This document shows, piece after piece, positions 48,300 through 60,800 of a stretch of 64,000 nucleotides of DNA. Position 1 is the first letter of the stretch. Every line of letters starts with the position of its first letter. The notes under the pieces were generated by a model that was given only the letters and a program-made list of their open reading frames with translations, ran no database searches and had not been told where the DNA came from. Origin of the DNA: Lactarius indigo (lineage: Eukaryota > Basidiomycota > Agaricomycetes > Russulales > Russulaceae); contig JAFKAC010000040.1 of the NCBI GenBank assembly GCA_025766275.1, positions 124,001 to 188,000 on the forward strand, in the 5' to 3' direction. A program made the translations under genes and the position numbers.

Positions 48300-48794
48300 C
48301 GATGGTAACGGTGTTTTCTTGGCGTTTTATTTACATGTAATACTGTCTCCGCATACACGGTTGTAACCACCTCCTTTCCATGCGCGCCAAATACACACAC
48401 TCTCCGAGATGGGGTCAGTTCGAATAATGTTGCACTGGATTGACCAGAGTACTGCCGTACTCGTACGTGAGCCCGAGGTGGCGGTGCAGATACGCAGGCT
48501 TGACCTCTCGGGAAGGATTGCAGATGATAGCCGGAAGACGACACGACACCAAGCATAGCGATGAGAGGTGTCAGTAGTACCGACATGAGGCACGAATGGG
48601 GACGGAGGGCGGGTATGGAGGAGCCGTAGCGGTAGGGAGGTAAGAATAAATAAAATAAAAAAGAAATAGGATATTGGGTGCTTGATCTAACAGTCACGCC
48701 AGTCGATCCCTCATCAAACTAGTTCTCGTTCTCATTCTTCTACTTGCTCATCTCATTTCATCCCTTTTCTTGCTTGTTTCTTCTCTCCTCTTCC
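48300..48794. other. Intergenic region
   Basis: It holds the NNF1 3' UTR and the promoter of the VHS gene. An A-rich stretch (AATAAATAAAATAAAAAAGAAATA, about 48646-48669) lies roughly 130 bp before the next ATG. No gene was seen. Confidence 0.45.
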
Positions 48795-51700
48795 ATGCGA
48801 AAACTATTTACAAGGGACAAGCCCAAGCTCGCTAAGGTCACCCCGGCTTCGAGGGATGTCCCTCCCCCAGATCTTACTTCGTCCAATTCTTCCGAGGTCA
48901 CTTTGTTCCGTCTTTCTCTCTTTTCTTATCATCTCATCCTTCCAACAGGACTTCCATGCGACCCAACCACATCATACGCATTTCCAGCCATTACAAGCCC
49001 TTCACCAGCTCCGTCCCACTTCCGCTACCCGTGACACCCACCATCCAACACCCTCGTCTGACGATGAACACTGGCACGTTCTCCCTTCAGAATCAAACCA
49101 CAGTTCTGCCGAGACCGCAAAGCTCGTCCCTTTAACTTCTTCCCGTTCCTCTTCTCTCGCCTCCCTCCCTCCAGGGGCATCACCCCCCCTCGCCAACCCG
49201 CCTGTTACTACCACGCGGACCGCATCACCATTTTCGGGAACGAACTCTGTCCGCACATCCCATCCCAAAGAAACCAGAGAACGAGAGAAAGATCGCCGCG
49301 GAGGCGCCGCCGCGGTCAGCATCCTCAACGCCCTCAACCCCCAGTTCACACCGCCTCCTCCAACCAACGTCGACGCCACACGAACCCTCCGTGACGACGA
49401 TACTGCCGTATATGCTCCGAGCGAAGGTTCTGTCCGCGAAGAAAAAAGGGAGCGCGGTGGTTTTTGGGCTTGGGCCAGTTCGGGCGGTGAGCGCGATAGG
49501 GACCGGCGGGAGATCCATCCACGGGAAGATGGTCAACAAGATCTCATGAGAATGATCGGTATTGCCCCTTTGCACTCCCAGCCGATCTCTCTCGCTTACC
49601 CCCTTTTTTTTTTCTTAGGTTACCTGACCGCTACCTCGTCTGAGGACTGGGCGGTCGTTCTCGAGGTCTGCGAGCGTGCTTCAGCTACCGAAGCGAACGC
49701 CAAAGAAGCGGCAAAGGCTCTTCGTAGGGAGTTCAAGTGCGTCACCGTCGTTTGACCTATCCATATCTTCTCAATCCGCTCTAAACTCAGATACGGCGAA
49801 GCGCCGCAACAACTATCAGCAGCGCGGGTGCGCATTAAACCTGTCACATTCGTCCTTCTTTGATCTCATCTGCACAGCTCTGGGCCATTATGTTGAGGAA
49901 TTCTTCTGAAATCTTCGTACATCAATGCATGAAAAGCAAGTTTATGGACACCCTTGAGGATGTTCTTACTTCGCAACGCACTTCACCCGTCGTTCGTGAA
50001 CGTTTGCTCGATGTACTCGCAGCTGCGGCCTATGCGAGTTCCGCGACGTCGTTGAAAAATGAGTCAAGCTTTCGTCTGCTTTGGAGGAAGGTTAAGCCGC
50101 CCGGAAAACCTGACGAGGTCAGCTTAAGCTCCTGCGTACGGTCTCAGCACTGATTAAAGTATCCTCCAGGGTGTGCCCTTCGATCCTGACGACGCGATGT
50201 TTAATCCCCCCTCACCAAGACGAAGCTCCGCATTCAGTCCAACACCTGGTTACCCGCCTGTGCACCCACAATCACTTCAATCTCCAGCAGCAGTCCCCAA
50301 CGTTCAGCCTCAAACTCCGCCACCACCACCGCCTCAGGCGCAGACCCAAACCCCGCAACAGCCGACCCGGCCGAAGCGTGAGGCGCCCAATCAGGGTCTT
50401 CTTCAACGCGTAATTCCCCCCGAAGAGGATATGCGACGATTGTTTCAGGAATGCCGCTTTGCGCATGGGAACGCTCAGGTCCTCTCTGAAGCCCTTACGT
50501 ATGCATCTCCGGAAGATCTGAGGGAAAAGGACATAATCAAGGCAGGCACCCGCACCAGTTTCGGCGAGAACGTGGCTAATAACGTATCCAGGAGTGGCAC
50601 GCAAAGTGCCTCACATCCCAGGATTTGATCGCTGCCCAGATTCCGTGGGCGACCGCGGGGGCAGATCGCTCGCGTGCTGCTCGCGAAGCTCAACAACAAC
50701 AACAACAGTTGCAGCAGCAACGTACGATCAAACGCCGTAACTCGCCAAATGGGCCTAATTCCACCACCATCAAACCTCATCGCCAGAACCAGAAGCAAGG
50801 AAATGGCGAAGACTCCCCCGTGGAGCCAACACCCGAGGAGCAACTACTCGGAGCGTTACTTGAGGCAAATGGGGCACTCACCTCCGTGTTGCGAGATTAC
50901 GACGACATTGAACGTATAGGCATCGAGCGCGAGACGTTGGAGCGCAGCCGACAAGAAGTCCGTTTAGATCGTTCTGTAGGTCGCTACTGGTCTCACACCT
51001 TTACTGCTATATTGATGACCCTTTGTAGAAGAATGTGGTAGATGACCGCGGCTATGTTCACCACCTCGATATCATGCCTGCATCCCTCGGATCGTCCTCA
51101 CGCAGCCCTTCTCCCTCACCGTCTCCCTCCCCAAAACCACCTCCCATACCCATCCCCGCCGTGCTCCAACCGCACGCGGGCCAACCCCATCCATTACCCC
51201 CGATCCCAGTCCAGCATCAACCAAATTACGCGCCAACTCAACCATCACTTGCCTTACCTCCTCCTGCACCGCATGGCCCTCGCTCACCTGGGCTTGTATT
51301 ACATCGCTCCCACACCCCGTCGCCTGAACGGAGTGGGCTTGCCCGACCCTCTCTACACGCCGCAGTTCCTCCTAATTCCGCCCCGCCATTCTCCGGGGAA
51401 ACGCCGAATGGCGGCGTGTTGAAGCCTTCTTTGGGTATCATCGTCTCGCGTGGGAACAACGAAGACGAAGGCGAAGACGGCGAGGAAGAAAATATCCGTA
51501 CGCCGATCAGACCGAGTGCCAAGGCCCTGGGGAAACGGCGGGTCGTCGAGGCGGAAGAGCCAGATCGTAAGTCGAACAACAACTGTCTATCGCTCAGAGA
51601 TCTGTCGTTGACGTCTACGTGGCGCACAGCAGACGCGTTCAACCCCGACGACCTTTTCTACGAGCGCACCGACGTTCGTGATACGAGGAACCAGGTGCAG

Positions 51701-51844
51701 GAAGATAGTGGGATAAGCGACTCGGACTCGGATTCGCTGCCTCGGAGTTGGCCACAACAGCCCGTGCACTACGCTTACGACGCAGTTGCTGAGCGCACGC
51801 AACGCTTGATGCAACAGATGGCGCTGGTCAATGGAGTGCACTGA
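48795..51844 (+). CDS. VHS/GAT-like domain adaptor protein (LSB5/GGA/TOM1-like)
   Basis: Eight exons (48795-48896, 48949-49558, 49619-49736, 49791-49827, 49878-50117, 50170-50541, 50592-50975, 51029-51844) sum to 2679 bp, giving 892 aa. A disordered Ser/Pro/Thr-rich N-terminus is followed by a VHS domain from about residue 235 (SEDWAVVLEVCERASATE, LWAIMLRNSSEIFVHQCMKS, FMDTLEDVLTSQRTSPVVRE). Next is a Pro/Gln-rich linker and a helical GAT-like region (PPEEDMRRLFQECRFAHGNA, EWHAKCLTSQDLIAAQIPW, EQLLGALLEANGALTSVLRD). The latter is interrupted by poly-Gln and basic sequence. The tail is Pro-rich and acidic. VHS-GAT proteins sort ubiquitinated cargo at endosomes and the Golgi. The intron at 50542-50591 begins with GC rather than GT; reading through it gives an early stop. 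The Lsb5 name is by analogy only. Confidence 0.8.
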
Positions 51845-52163
51845 GTGTCGTTCATGATTTTTACTGACAGAATTCGCTGAGCGGAGGATGATCTAAGGAC
51901 GCTTGGGTTATTACCGTTAACACTCACCACGCAATGTTTGATATGTACTTGCTGCATTAACTGTATCGTGCTTCTCGAGGCGTCAAGAGGGTTACGGACC
52001 CTCGCACGGACCAACCATCATAAGTTAGCGGCGTTGATGTTTGGCACTGTTTGCTCTTACGTGTGTTTTCCCAAGCAAGTCAAGTTAACAAGTCTGCCCT
52101 GCTGCTGTCGTCCTCGTACACTATACCACCTCGTTCCCGTCCCCTGCAACTCGTACTAAACAT

Positions 52164-54479
52164 ATGGCAAAGGTCGAAACTAGTGATGACAACCTCTATG
52201 ATGGTATTCTCTCTCTCTCTCTCTCTCTCTCTCCCTCCCCGTTGCTTTATGTAACGATCAAATCTTCAGGCCTCTATGGCGAAGAGTTCGAAGAAGATTT
52301 TGCGGTTTCCACTCTTGACAACCCCTCAAACATAACTGACGCTGTCGGCGACGATGCCGGTGCTGAACTCCTCGAACCACCAGAAGACGTGATTCCTGCT
52401 GCCCTAGAACCCGAGGAAGCGAAGCCGATCCCCACGCTGGACTCGCGGCCGCGACTAAGCAATGCTGATGCACTACCCCCAAAACCAGCTTCTGCAAACG
52501 GCGGCGGCGTCCCACTCTCCTACTCAGCGCAGGTTGCAGAGCAGTTCTCCTCCGCTTATCGACAGACGCCAAGCCAGGAACGGGGGCGACTTGACGCCGC
52601 ACGTCTTGCACAATTTCAGGTCAATCAGACCGGCGCTCCGTCTGGCTCGACGGGCGCTACTAGTCCCACGACCGATGCGCAGGCGAGGCCGATTAGACCG
52701 TCTGAAATGAAAGACGAAGGGTGCGTCTGTCTTATTCACTTACTCGATCTCTGTGCTGCTGTTGTACGTGATGGGGGCGATGTGCCGGTAGAAGTGTCTA
52801 CAGAACGCTACTTAGCGGTAGTCTCCACGCGTACGAAGTCTCCCTCCCTGCTACCCTGCTACATGCGTTTTACCAGATGTTTACGGCGAGCTTGGATGGA
52901 CTCGCGCCTCACGTACCGTTTTTCTTCATATCTCCATATCTTGCTACCCAAGATGTCGTCAAAAACTTACCTGTGTTCTCCGCTATGTCGCTTTACTTCG
53001 CCTACGCCTACGCCTATCCGTCCGCTCTGCATCTGCACCTCTCTGTCGCTTATCTCCTTTCCGGTACTACCCGCCACGTGCTTACAGCAAGATGTTTGTC
53101 GGCGGCTTATCCTGGGATACAACCGATGGTACATTATCTCTGCTCATCCTACCCCTCCCCCTTTTGCAATGTCATGTCCATTTTGCTAACTCAGTGAATG
53201 TGCGGTGGTGGCGTGTGATGCTTTTTTTCTTTTCTTTTCTCTTTATTTTCTTGCTTTTTAACCAGAGGGCTTGCGAAACTATTTTTCCGAGTTCGGCAAA
53301 GTCGACGCCTGCACCATCGTTCGGGACGCAGACGGCAAGTCGCGCGGTTTTGCGTTCCTCACGTTTGAGGATCCCGCGTCCGTCAACGCAGTCATGATCC
53401 GGGAACATTTCCTGGACGGAAAAGCCGTCCGTGCACTGCCCATTTGAGCGTCCCGCAAAGTTTTCTGACCTTGCCCCGCAATACAGATCGATCCTAAACG
53501 TGCGATTCCGCGCGAAGAGCACCTGCGCAACACGCGGTATTTCGTCGGCGGCTTGGCACCGCATTCGACCGCGGATTCAATGCGGGCCTTCTTTTCCAAA
53601 TATGGAAAGGTGGTCGACGCTACGGTAATGGTGGACCGTGAGACGGGCCGGTCGAAGGGATTCGGCTTTGTCACGTTTGAAGATAACAGCAACGACGCTC
53701 AGCTCGTTGGAAAGCTGGGGCTCATTCTTGATGACAAGCAGGTGTGTTTTCGCGATTTTTTTTCTCACTTATCGTTGCTTACTTGAGACTAGATTGAAGT
53801 GAAAACGGCACAACCACGCAGCCAACGCGATCAGCAACGACTTGGACATGCTGCCACCACGCCGACCAACAATTTCAACAACGGCCAAGTTGCGGCAGGG
53901 AACGCTGCTCCTATGGGTAGCAGCATGCCCTTCATGTCGATGAACAACCCCGGCGCCGGCGACATGTCGATGATGTACCAACGCATGATGAGCGGGATGG
54001 GTACCACGCCCTACGGCGCCATGATGGGCGGTGGGATGGGCATGATGGGTGGCTTCAACCCGATGATGGGCATGGGATTGGGCATGGGGCGATTCGGGAT
54101 GGGAGGGATGGGCGCGATGGGCAATGCGGGCGTCGGCGCGATGAGCCCTATGGCGAGCGCGGGAAACATGGGTGCAGGAGCGAACATGGGCATGGCCGCC
54201 GGCGGGGTCGGCGGGATGCGTCTTGGGATGGGCCCGATTGGTATGACGGGGACCGGGGCGGGCATGGGTGGGATGGTCCCGGCGGGAGGCGGGATGGGCG
54301 CTGCGGCAGGCATGGGAGGCGCTGCTGGTGCTGGGATGGGCATGGGTATGGGCATGCGGCAGAATATGGGTATGATGGGCGGCGGGGTTGGGCGTGGTCG
54401 GCCAGGGATGAACCAGGGTCCTGGGCCTGCGCGCGTCACGAACCGCGGACAACATGGGTTCCATCCGTATGCGCGGTGA
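52164..54479 (+). CDS. Two-RRM RNA-binding protein, Hrp1/Nab4-like, with Met/Gly-rich tail
   Basis: Six exons (52164-52203, 52270-52720, 53088-53128, 53266-53426, 53487-53741, 53793-54479) sum to 1635 bp, giving 544 aa. The N-terminal half is acidic and disordered. RRM1 starts near residue 165 (MFVGGLSWDTTDEGLRNYF, RNP1 KSRGFAFLTF). RRM2 starts near residue 248 (YFVGGLAPHSTADSMRAFF, RNP1 SKGFGFVTF), after the linker IDPKRAIPREEHLRN. The last about 190 residues are a Gly/Met/Ala low-complexity tail with many GMG and GMM units. This layout matches Hrp1/Nab4 and related hnRNPs, which act in mRNA 3' processing and export; a Musashi/DAZAP-type relative is the alternative. The first intron holds a (CT)n microsatellite, and the second intron is unusually long here (367 bp). 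Confidence 0.87.
52208..52235. repeat. (CT)n microsatellite in an intron
   Basis: About thirteen CT units lie in the first intron of the Hrp1-like gene and act as a long pyrimidine tract upstream of the acceptor. Confidence 0.85.
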
Positions 54480-54852
54480 CGTCGTCGTCGTTCTTGGGTC
54501 TCTCACCTTCTCTTGGCGGTTTGCTGCGCTGTCTGTCGTGCTTTGCTTTCACCTGTTACTACTACTACTACTAAGTTACTATCTGCATCGCGTATCGCCT
54601 TGGTATCACTGTCTGTCTATCTCTGTCATCTTTGTTCTTGTTTGGAATCACGAAACGATAGACATTTTATCTTTACCGTACAACACACCGACTATATCCT
54701 ACTACATTCTCCACCGAGTCCTTACAAAGCTAGTTCTCAGGATACGCGCAATCGTGTATATGCTACAGATTCGTACTACTATCTGTTGGAACTTAGTTCC
54801 TGGCGCCTCGTCAGCACGATGTTTCGACAAGTCTGAGTGTAACGGTTGCTAC

Positions 54853-57800
54853 CTACCTTCTGAAGAGGCCAGTTCTACCTGAGCTCCCCCCTGGTCTCGC
54901 ACCATGCTCACGAAGAAGTTGAGCGAGCCTGGGCCGACTGTCGGATACCAGTTCAAGTGGGGTTTTACCAAACATGGTCTTGGCGTTCACGTCTGCACCA
55001 CGCTCCAATAATAGCCGCGCAATACCAACGCCGTCTTCCTCCTTGCTTTGTGATACGTCGTGCAACGGGGTGGTGCCAAACATGTCAACAGCATCCAGTT
55101 TTGCACCATTGTCGAGGAGGAACCGTGCGATCTCGACCTTCCCATTCGATGATGCGATATGTAATGGTGTCTGCCGTTGATTGCCTTGTCGGTTCACATC
55201 GGCGCCACGCTCCAATAACAGCCGTGCAACACCAACGCCGGCTTCCTCAGAGTCGTATTTGCCATGTGATACGTCGTGCAATGGGGTGTCGCCGAAACTG
55301 TCCACAGCGTCCAGTTTTGCACCATTGTCGAGAAGGAACCGTGACATCTTGAGCTTCCCATTCGACGATGCGATATGTAATGGTGTCTGCCGTTGATTGC
55401 CTTGTCGGTTGACATCGGCGCCACGCTCCAATAACAGCCGTGCAACACCAACGCCGACTTCCTCAGAGTCGTATTTGCCTCGTGATACGTCGTGCAATGG
55501 GGTGTTGCCGAAACTGTCCACAGCGTCCGGTTTTGCACCATTGTCGAGAAGGAACCGTGACATCTCGAGCTTCCCATTCCACGATGCGATATGTAATGGT
55601 GTCAGCTGTTGCTTGTCTTGTCGGTTGACATCGGCGCCACGCTCCAATAACAGCCGTGCAACACCAACGCCGACTTCCTCAGAGTCGTATTTGCCATGTG
55701 ATACGTCGTGCAATGGGGTGTCGCCGAAACTGTCCACAGCGTCCAGTTTTGCACCATTGTCGAGAAGGAACCGTGCGATCTCGAGCTTCCCATTCCACGA
55801 TGCGATATGTAATGGTGTCAGCTGTTGCTTGTTTTGTAGGTTCACATCGGCGCCACGCTCCAATAATAGCCGTGCAACACCAACGCCGACTTCCTCAGAG
55901 TCGTATTTGCCTCGTGATACGTCGTGCAATGGGGTGTTGCCGAAACTGTCCACAGCGTCCGGTTTTGCACCATTGTCGAGAAGGAACCGTGCGATCTCGA
56001 GCTTCCCATTCAACGATGCGATATGTAATGGTGTCCACTGTTTCTTGTTTTGTAGGTTCACATCGGCGCCACGCTCCAATAATAGCCGTGCAACACCAAC
56101 GCCGACTTCCTCAGAGTCGTATTTGCCTCGTGATACGAAGTCCAATGGGGTGTTGCCGAAACTGTCCACAGCGTCCGGTTTTGCACCATTGTCGAGAAGG
56201 AACCGTGCGATCTCGAGCTTCCCATTCGACGATGCGATATGTAATGGTGTCCGCTGGTGCTTGTCTTGTCGGTTGACATCGGCGCCACGCTCCAATAACA
56301 GCCGTGCAACACCAACGCCAGCTTCCTCAGAGTCGTATTTGCCTAATGATACAGCGTGCAATGGGGTCCAGCCGTCCTCAATCACAGCGTCCAGTTTTGC
56401 ACCATTGTCGAGAAGTATCTGTGCAATCTCGAGCTTCCCATTCCACGATGCGATATGTAATGGTGTCCGCTGTTGCTTGTCTTGTCGGTTGACATCGGCG
56501 CCACGCTCCAATAACAGCCGTGCAACACCAACGCCAGCTTCCTCAGAGTCGTATTTGCCTCGTGATACGTCGTGCAATGGGGTGTTGCCGAAACTGTCCA
56601 CAGCGTCCAGTTTTGCACCATTGTCGAGAAGGAACCGTGCGATCTCGAGCTTCCCATTCCACGATGCGATATGTAATGGTGTCAGCTGTTGCTTGTTTTG
56701 TAGGTTCACATCGGCGCCACGCTCCAATAATAGCCGTGCAACACCAACGCCGACTTCCTCAGAGTCGTATTTGCCTCGTGATACGAAGTCCAATGGGGTG
56801 TTGCCGAAACTGTCCACAGCGTCCGGTTTTGCACCATTGTCGAGAAGGAACCGTGCGATCTCGAGCTTCCCATTCCACGATGCGATATGTAATGGTGTCC
56901 ACTGTTGCTTGCCTTGTCGGTTGACATCGGCACCACGCTCCAATAACAGTCGTGCAACATCAACGCCAGCTTCCTCAGAGTCGTATTCGCCTACTAGTGA
57001 TACGAGGTGCAATGGGGTCAAGCCGGCCTCAATCACAGCGTCCGGTTTTGCACCATTGTCAAGAAGCAATCGTGTCATCTCGAGCTTCCCAGTCGACAAT
57101 GCGATATGTAATGGTGTCCGCTGTCGCTTGGTTTGTCGGTTGACATCGGCGCCACGCTCCAATAACAACCGTGCAACTTGAACACCAACGCCAGCTTCCT
57201 CAGAATCGTATTTTCCTTGTGATACCAAGTGCAATGGGGTTGAGCCGAACTCATCCACAACGTCCAGGTTTGCACCGTTATCGAGAAGGAACTGTGAGAC
57301 CTCGAGCTTCCCATTGTAGGATGCATAATGCAACGGGGTCTGGTTGTTCTCGTCAAGTGTGTTAACATCCGTGGCGCACCCTAGGAAAATGTGAGTGACA
57401 CAATGTATATTTTCAAGGGAAGTATGCACCATCTAAGGCTAGGTACGAAGTAGTCTGACTCGCGGTGTTCTTCACACCAGTATGTCCAAGAAGTACTTGT
57501 ACAATTTCGAGTCGCCCACACTGGGATGCCAAATGTAGTGGGGTTGCGCGCTTCCTATCTTGTGCGTTCGCATCGACGCCGCGATCTAGTAAGAGTTGTG
57601 CGGTGCGGACACCATCTTCTTGGAATTCAAAGTCGCCTTGCGACACTTGGTGCAATGGGGTCTTGCCCTCATTGTCTTCCGCCTTTGCAATTGCGCCATG
57701 ATCGAGAAGCGCCTGTGCAATCTCGAACCTCCCATAGTAAGATGCGGCATGTAATGGGGTCCAATCGCGCTTGTCTCGACAGTTCGCGTCCACTCCGCCA

Positions 57801-60800
57801 TCCAGTAATAGCTGTGCGACGCGGACACCATCATGGGAGCCAAATGTACCTTGTTGCACTAGGTGCAACGGAGTTTCTCCCAGGTCGTTCTCCGCATCCA
57901 CCTTCGCACCGTGGTGAAGAAGCACCTGCGTAATCTCTGGCCTCCCATTATAGGAAGCAGAATGCAGCGGCATCCAGTCGACCTTATCTCGGGCGTTCAC
58001 GTCTGTGCCGCTCTTTAGCAGTAATTCTGCTACACGAACCCCATCATTTGAGGACTCATATTCGCCTCGTGACACTAGATGTAGTGGTGTCTCCCCCTGG
58101 TTGTTCCTGGCATTCACTTTCGCACCGTGGTCGAGAAGTAGCTGTGCGATCTCTGGTTTCCCCCGGAAGCATGCGAAGTGTAGTGGGGTTTCGAGGTCCT
58201 TTTGTTGCACGTTCGAGTCCACGGGGTGCACTAGAACAAGTGTGAATAATACTGAGGTCATGTGCTTGGGGTAATACTCACCCTTTGAGCCGACATGCAA
58301 TAGGGATCGGACCCTATCATTCTTCAAAGTGGCGCGTTCAAGAAAGAGCTGCGCGATCTCGAGCTTCCCACACCACGACGCTAAATGTAGTGGGGTTGCG
58401 CCATTCTCATCTTGAGCGTTCACATCCACTCTGCGATCTAGTAATAGCTGCGCAATTCGGACGCCATCTAATTGAGATTCGTATTTGCCGTGCGACACCT
58501 GGTGCAATGGGGTCTCACCCCGGCCGTTCTTCGCGCTCACATTTGCATCACGGTCGAGAAGTACGCGTGCGATCTCAAGCTTCCCATTGTAGCATGCAGA
58601 GTGTAACGGGGAGTCGTTGTCGTCATCTCGCGCGTTCACATCTACTCCGCGCTCTAGTAAGAACTTGGCAACACGAACTCCATCTTGCGAGTCGTATCTC
58701 CCCCGTGACGCCACATGCAAGGCGGTCTCTCCCCGATGGTTCTTCGCACCCGATTTGGCACCATGGTTAACTAGCATTCGTACCATCTCCAGTTTTCCAT
58801 GATAAGATGCGGAGTGAAACAGGATTGTGTCGTACTTGTCTTGTATATTGCCATCCACGCTGCACTCTAGGGGAAATGCGTGACTCTCTTAGACAACATT
58901 CTTGGGAGTAACACATACCTTCTATCCACAGCCGGAATGCGGTCTGATCCCAATTGTTCTCCGGTTTGATATATTTCTCGTTGTCAAGCGCCTGTCCGAT
59001 CTTCTCCCTCCCAAAGCAGCACGCCAAATCTGATGTCGATATGCGGTACTTGTCTCGTGCATACGCTTCTGCGCCGTGCTCCAGTAATAGCCGGACGATA
59101 CCAACGCCATCTTCGGCATTATGGTTGTCCTTCAAAACTATTTGCAATGGGGTCTCGCCCTGGACGTTCTCCGCATCGGCGTTTGCGCCATTGTTGAGTA
59201 GCACCCGTACGATCTCGAGCCTCTTGCTGTAGGATGCCAAATGCAGGGGTGTTGCGTTGTCTTTATCTTTCCCATTCACGTTCGCGCCGTGCGCCAGTAA
59301 TAACCTGGCAATAGCAAAACACTTGTCCTCGTCATGGGAAGTCTCCCGACTTGACAGCAGGTGAAGTGGAGTCTGACCGTCACCGTTCTGCGAGTTGACG
59401 TCGGCCTGACGCTCAAGTAGCATCTGAACCACCAAGAGCTCTCCGGTGTTTACTGCCAGATGTAGCGGAGTCCAGAGATCATCGCGCCGGGCATTCACAT
59501 TCGCGCCGTGTTTGAGTAGAAACTGCACCGCATTGATAGCCACTTTGTTGTGTCGATCTATTGCTTTGTGCAGTGAGGTCTGCTTTCTCGTGTCCAGGAC
59601 ATCAACGCTCGCACCGTGCTCAAGTAGGAGCTCCGCCACCGACACATGATTTCTGCATAGTGCTGCGACCAGCGGAAACCCGTACGAGCCACCAATGGCA
59701 TTTATAAGCGGCGAGTGTTTGATGGCGATGTGCCGAGTCAGGCCATGGAATCCACAGAGAGCCGAATAGTATAATGGGCTTGCTATCTCCGACGGCAACT
59801 TCCCGCCTGACTCTGCGTCCATGTCGTATAGCCCAATCCACGCCGCAAAATGTGGCTCGTCCGGGTCAAAGAGGGCCTTCATCCCATCCTCCACACCCGA
59901 AGCGACGCCCTCGAATTGAGCATGCGCGACCCAATGTCGTGCCGCATATTCTGCCAGAGGGGATCCCTTGACGTCCATATTGTCGTTGCGATCGTCCAAA
60001 TGGAGGAGGAATCCGAGACAGACCTGCGCGAGGATGGTGTGCGCGGGTCCAGGAAGAATGTGATATGGGGTGAGATGTCCGGTTGAAGATGCGAGATGAT
60101 CTGATGTCAAGAACTCTTTGACGGACAGGTGAGAGAATTGCACCACCCGAGATCCCCGGTTGTTGACGACGGTGACTAGACTCGAACATATGGACAGCAC
60201 GGCCTCCTCTGGGTCCTTCGGCCGCCGGTCCGGATGGAACTTCGGAACGCCTTCCCGGGCCGTATCAAAGTCAAATGTGAGGACTTCGGCTAGCTCCTCG
60301 ACGCGAAGAGGCCGGACAGAAACCGCAAGGCAGTGAAGGAGACGACGAGCGTGTTCTCGATTATTCTCATTGATGTCCTTCAATACGCGTTCATAAGTTT
60401 CGTCTAATGTCTTCGGTAACTTTTTGAGAATTGCTCGAACATCTGATTGGACTGCGTGCCGCAGCATCTCGAGTTGACAGAATACCCATTGGAACCTGTA
60501 TGGTACACGGTTCGAGAAAATATCTCAGAGCAGGAAGGAACCCACTCACATTCCGTCCGCTCGTTCGGAGAGCTGTTCGACAACCAATTCCTTGTCTTCG
60601 TCTCGCCAGTTCATCATGCGCATATCCGAGGACACAGCCGAGCTGACGTAGTTGGCAATAACAATCTTTTGTCTAGTTTCGTCGTGGAGCGAAATCGCAT
60701 TGACGGCAATCGGCTTGAGTATAGTTTGGATGTCAACTTCTGGGCGACTCGTAGTACAAATGTGCAAATTCGGAATTTGAAGGCGAACGAGGTCCATCAC

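Noticed and set aside
55397..57181. 594-codon open frame on the plus strand, antisense to the ankyrin array
   Set aside because: It is a by-product of the 216-bp repeat: one stop-free unit repeated in step is stop-free throughout. The product is Cys/Ser-rich with no domain, while the minus strand encodes clear ankyrin repeats.
54985..57360. Regular repeat spacing resembling a CRISPR-like array
   Set aside because: Units are 216 bp with no unique spacers between short repeats, lie inside a coding exon, and the genome is eukaryotic.
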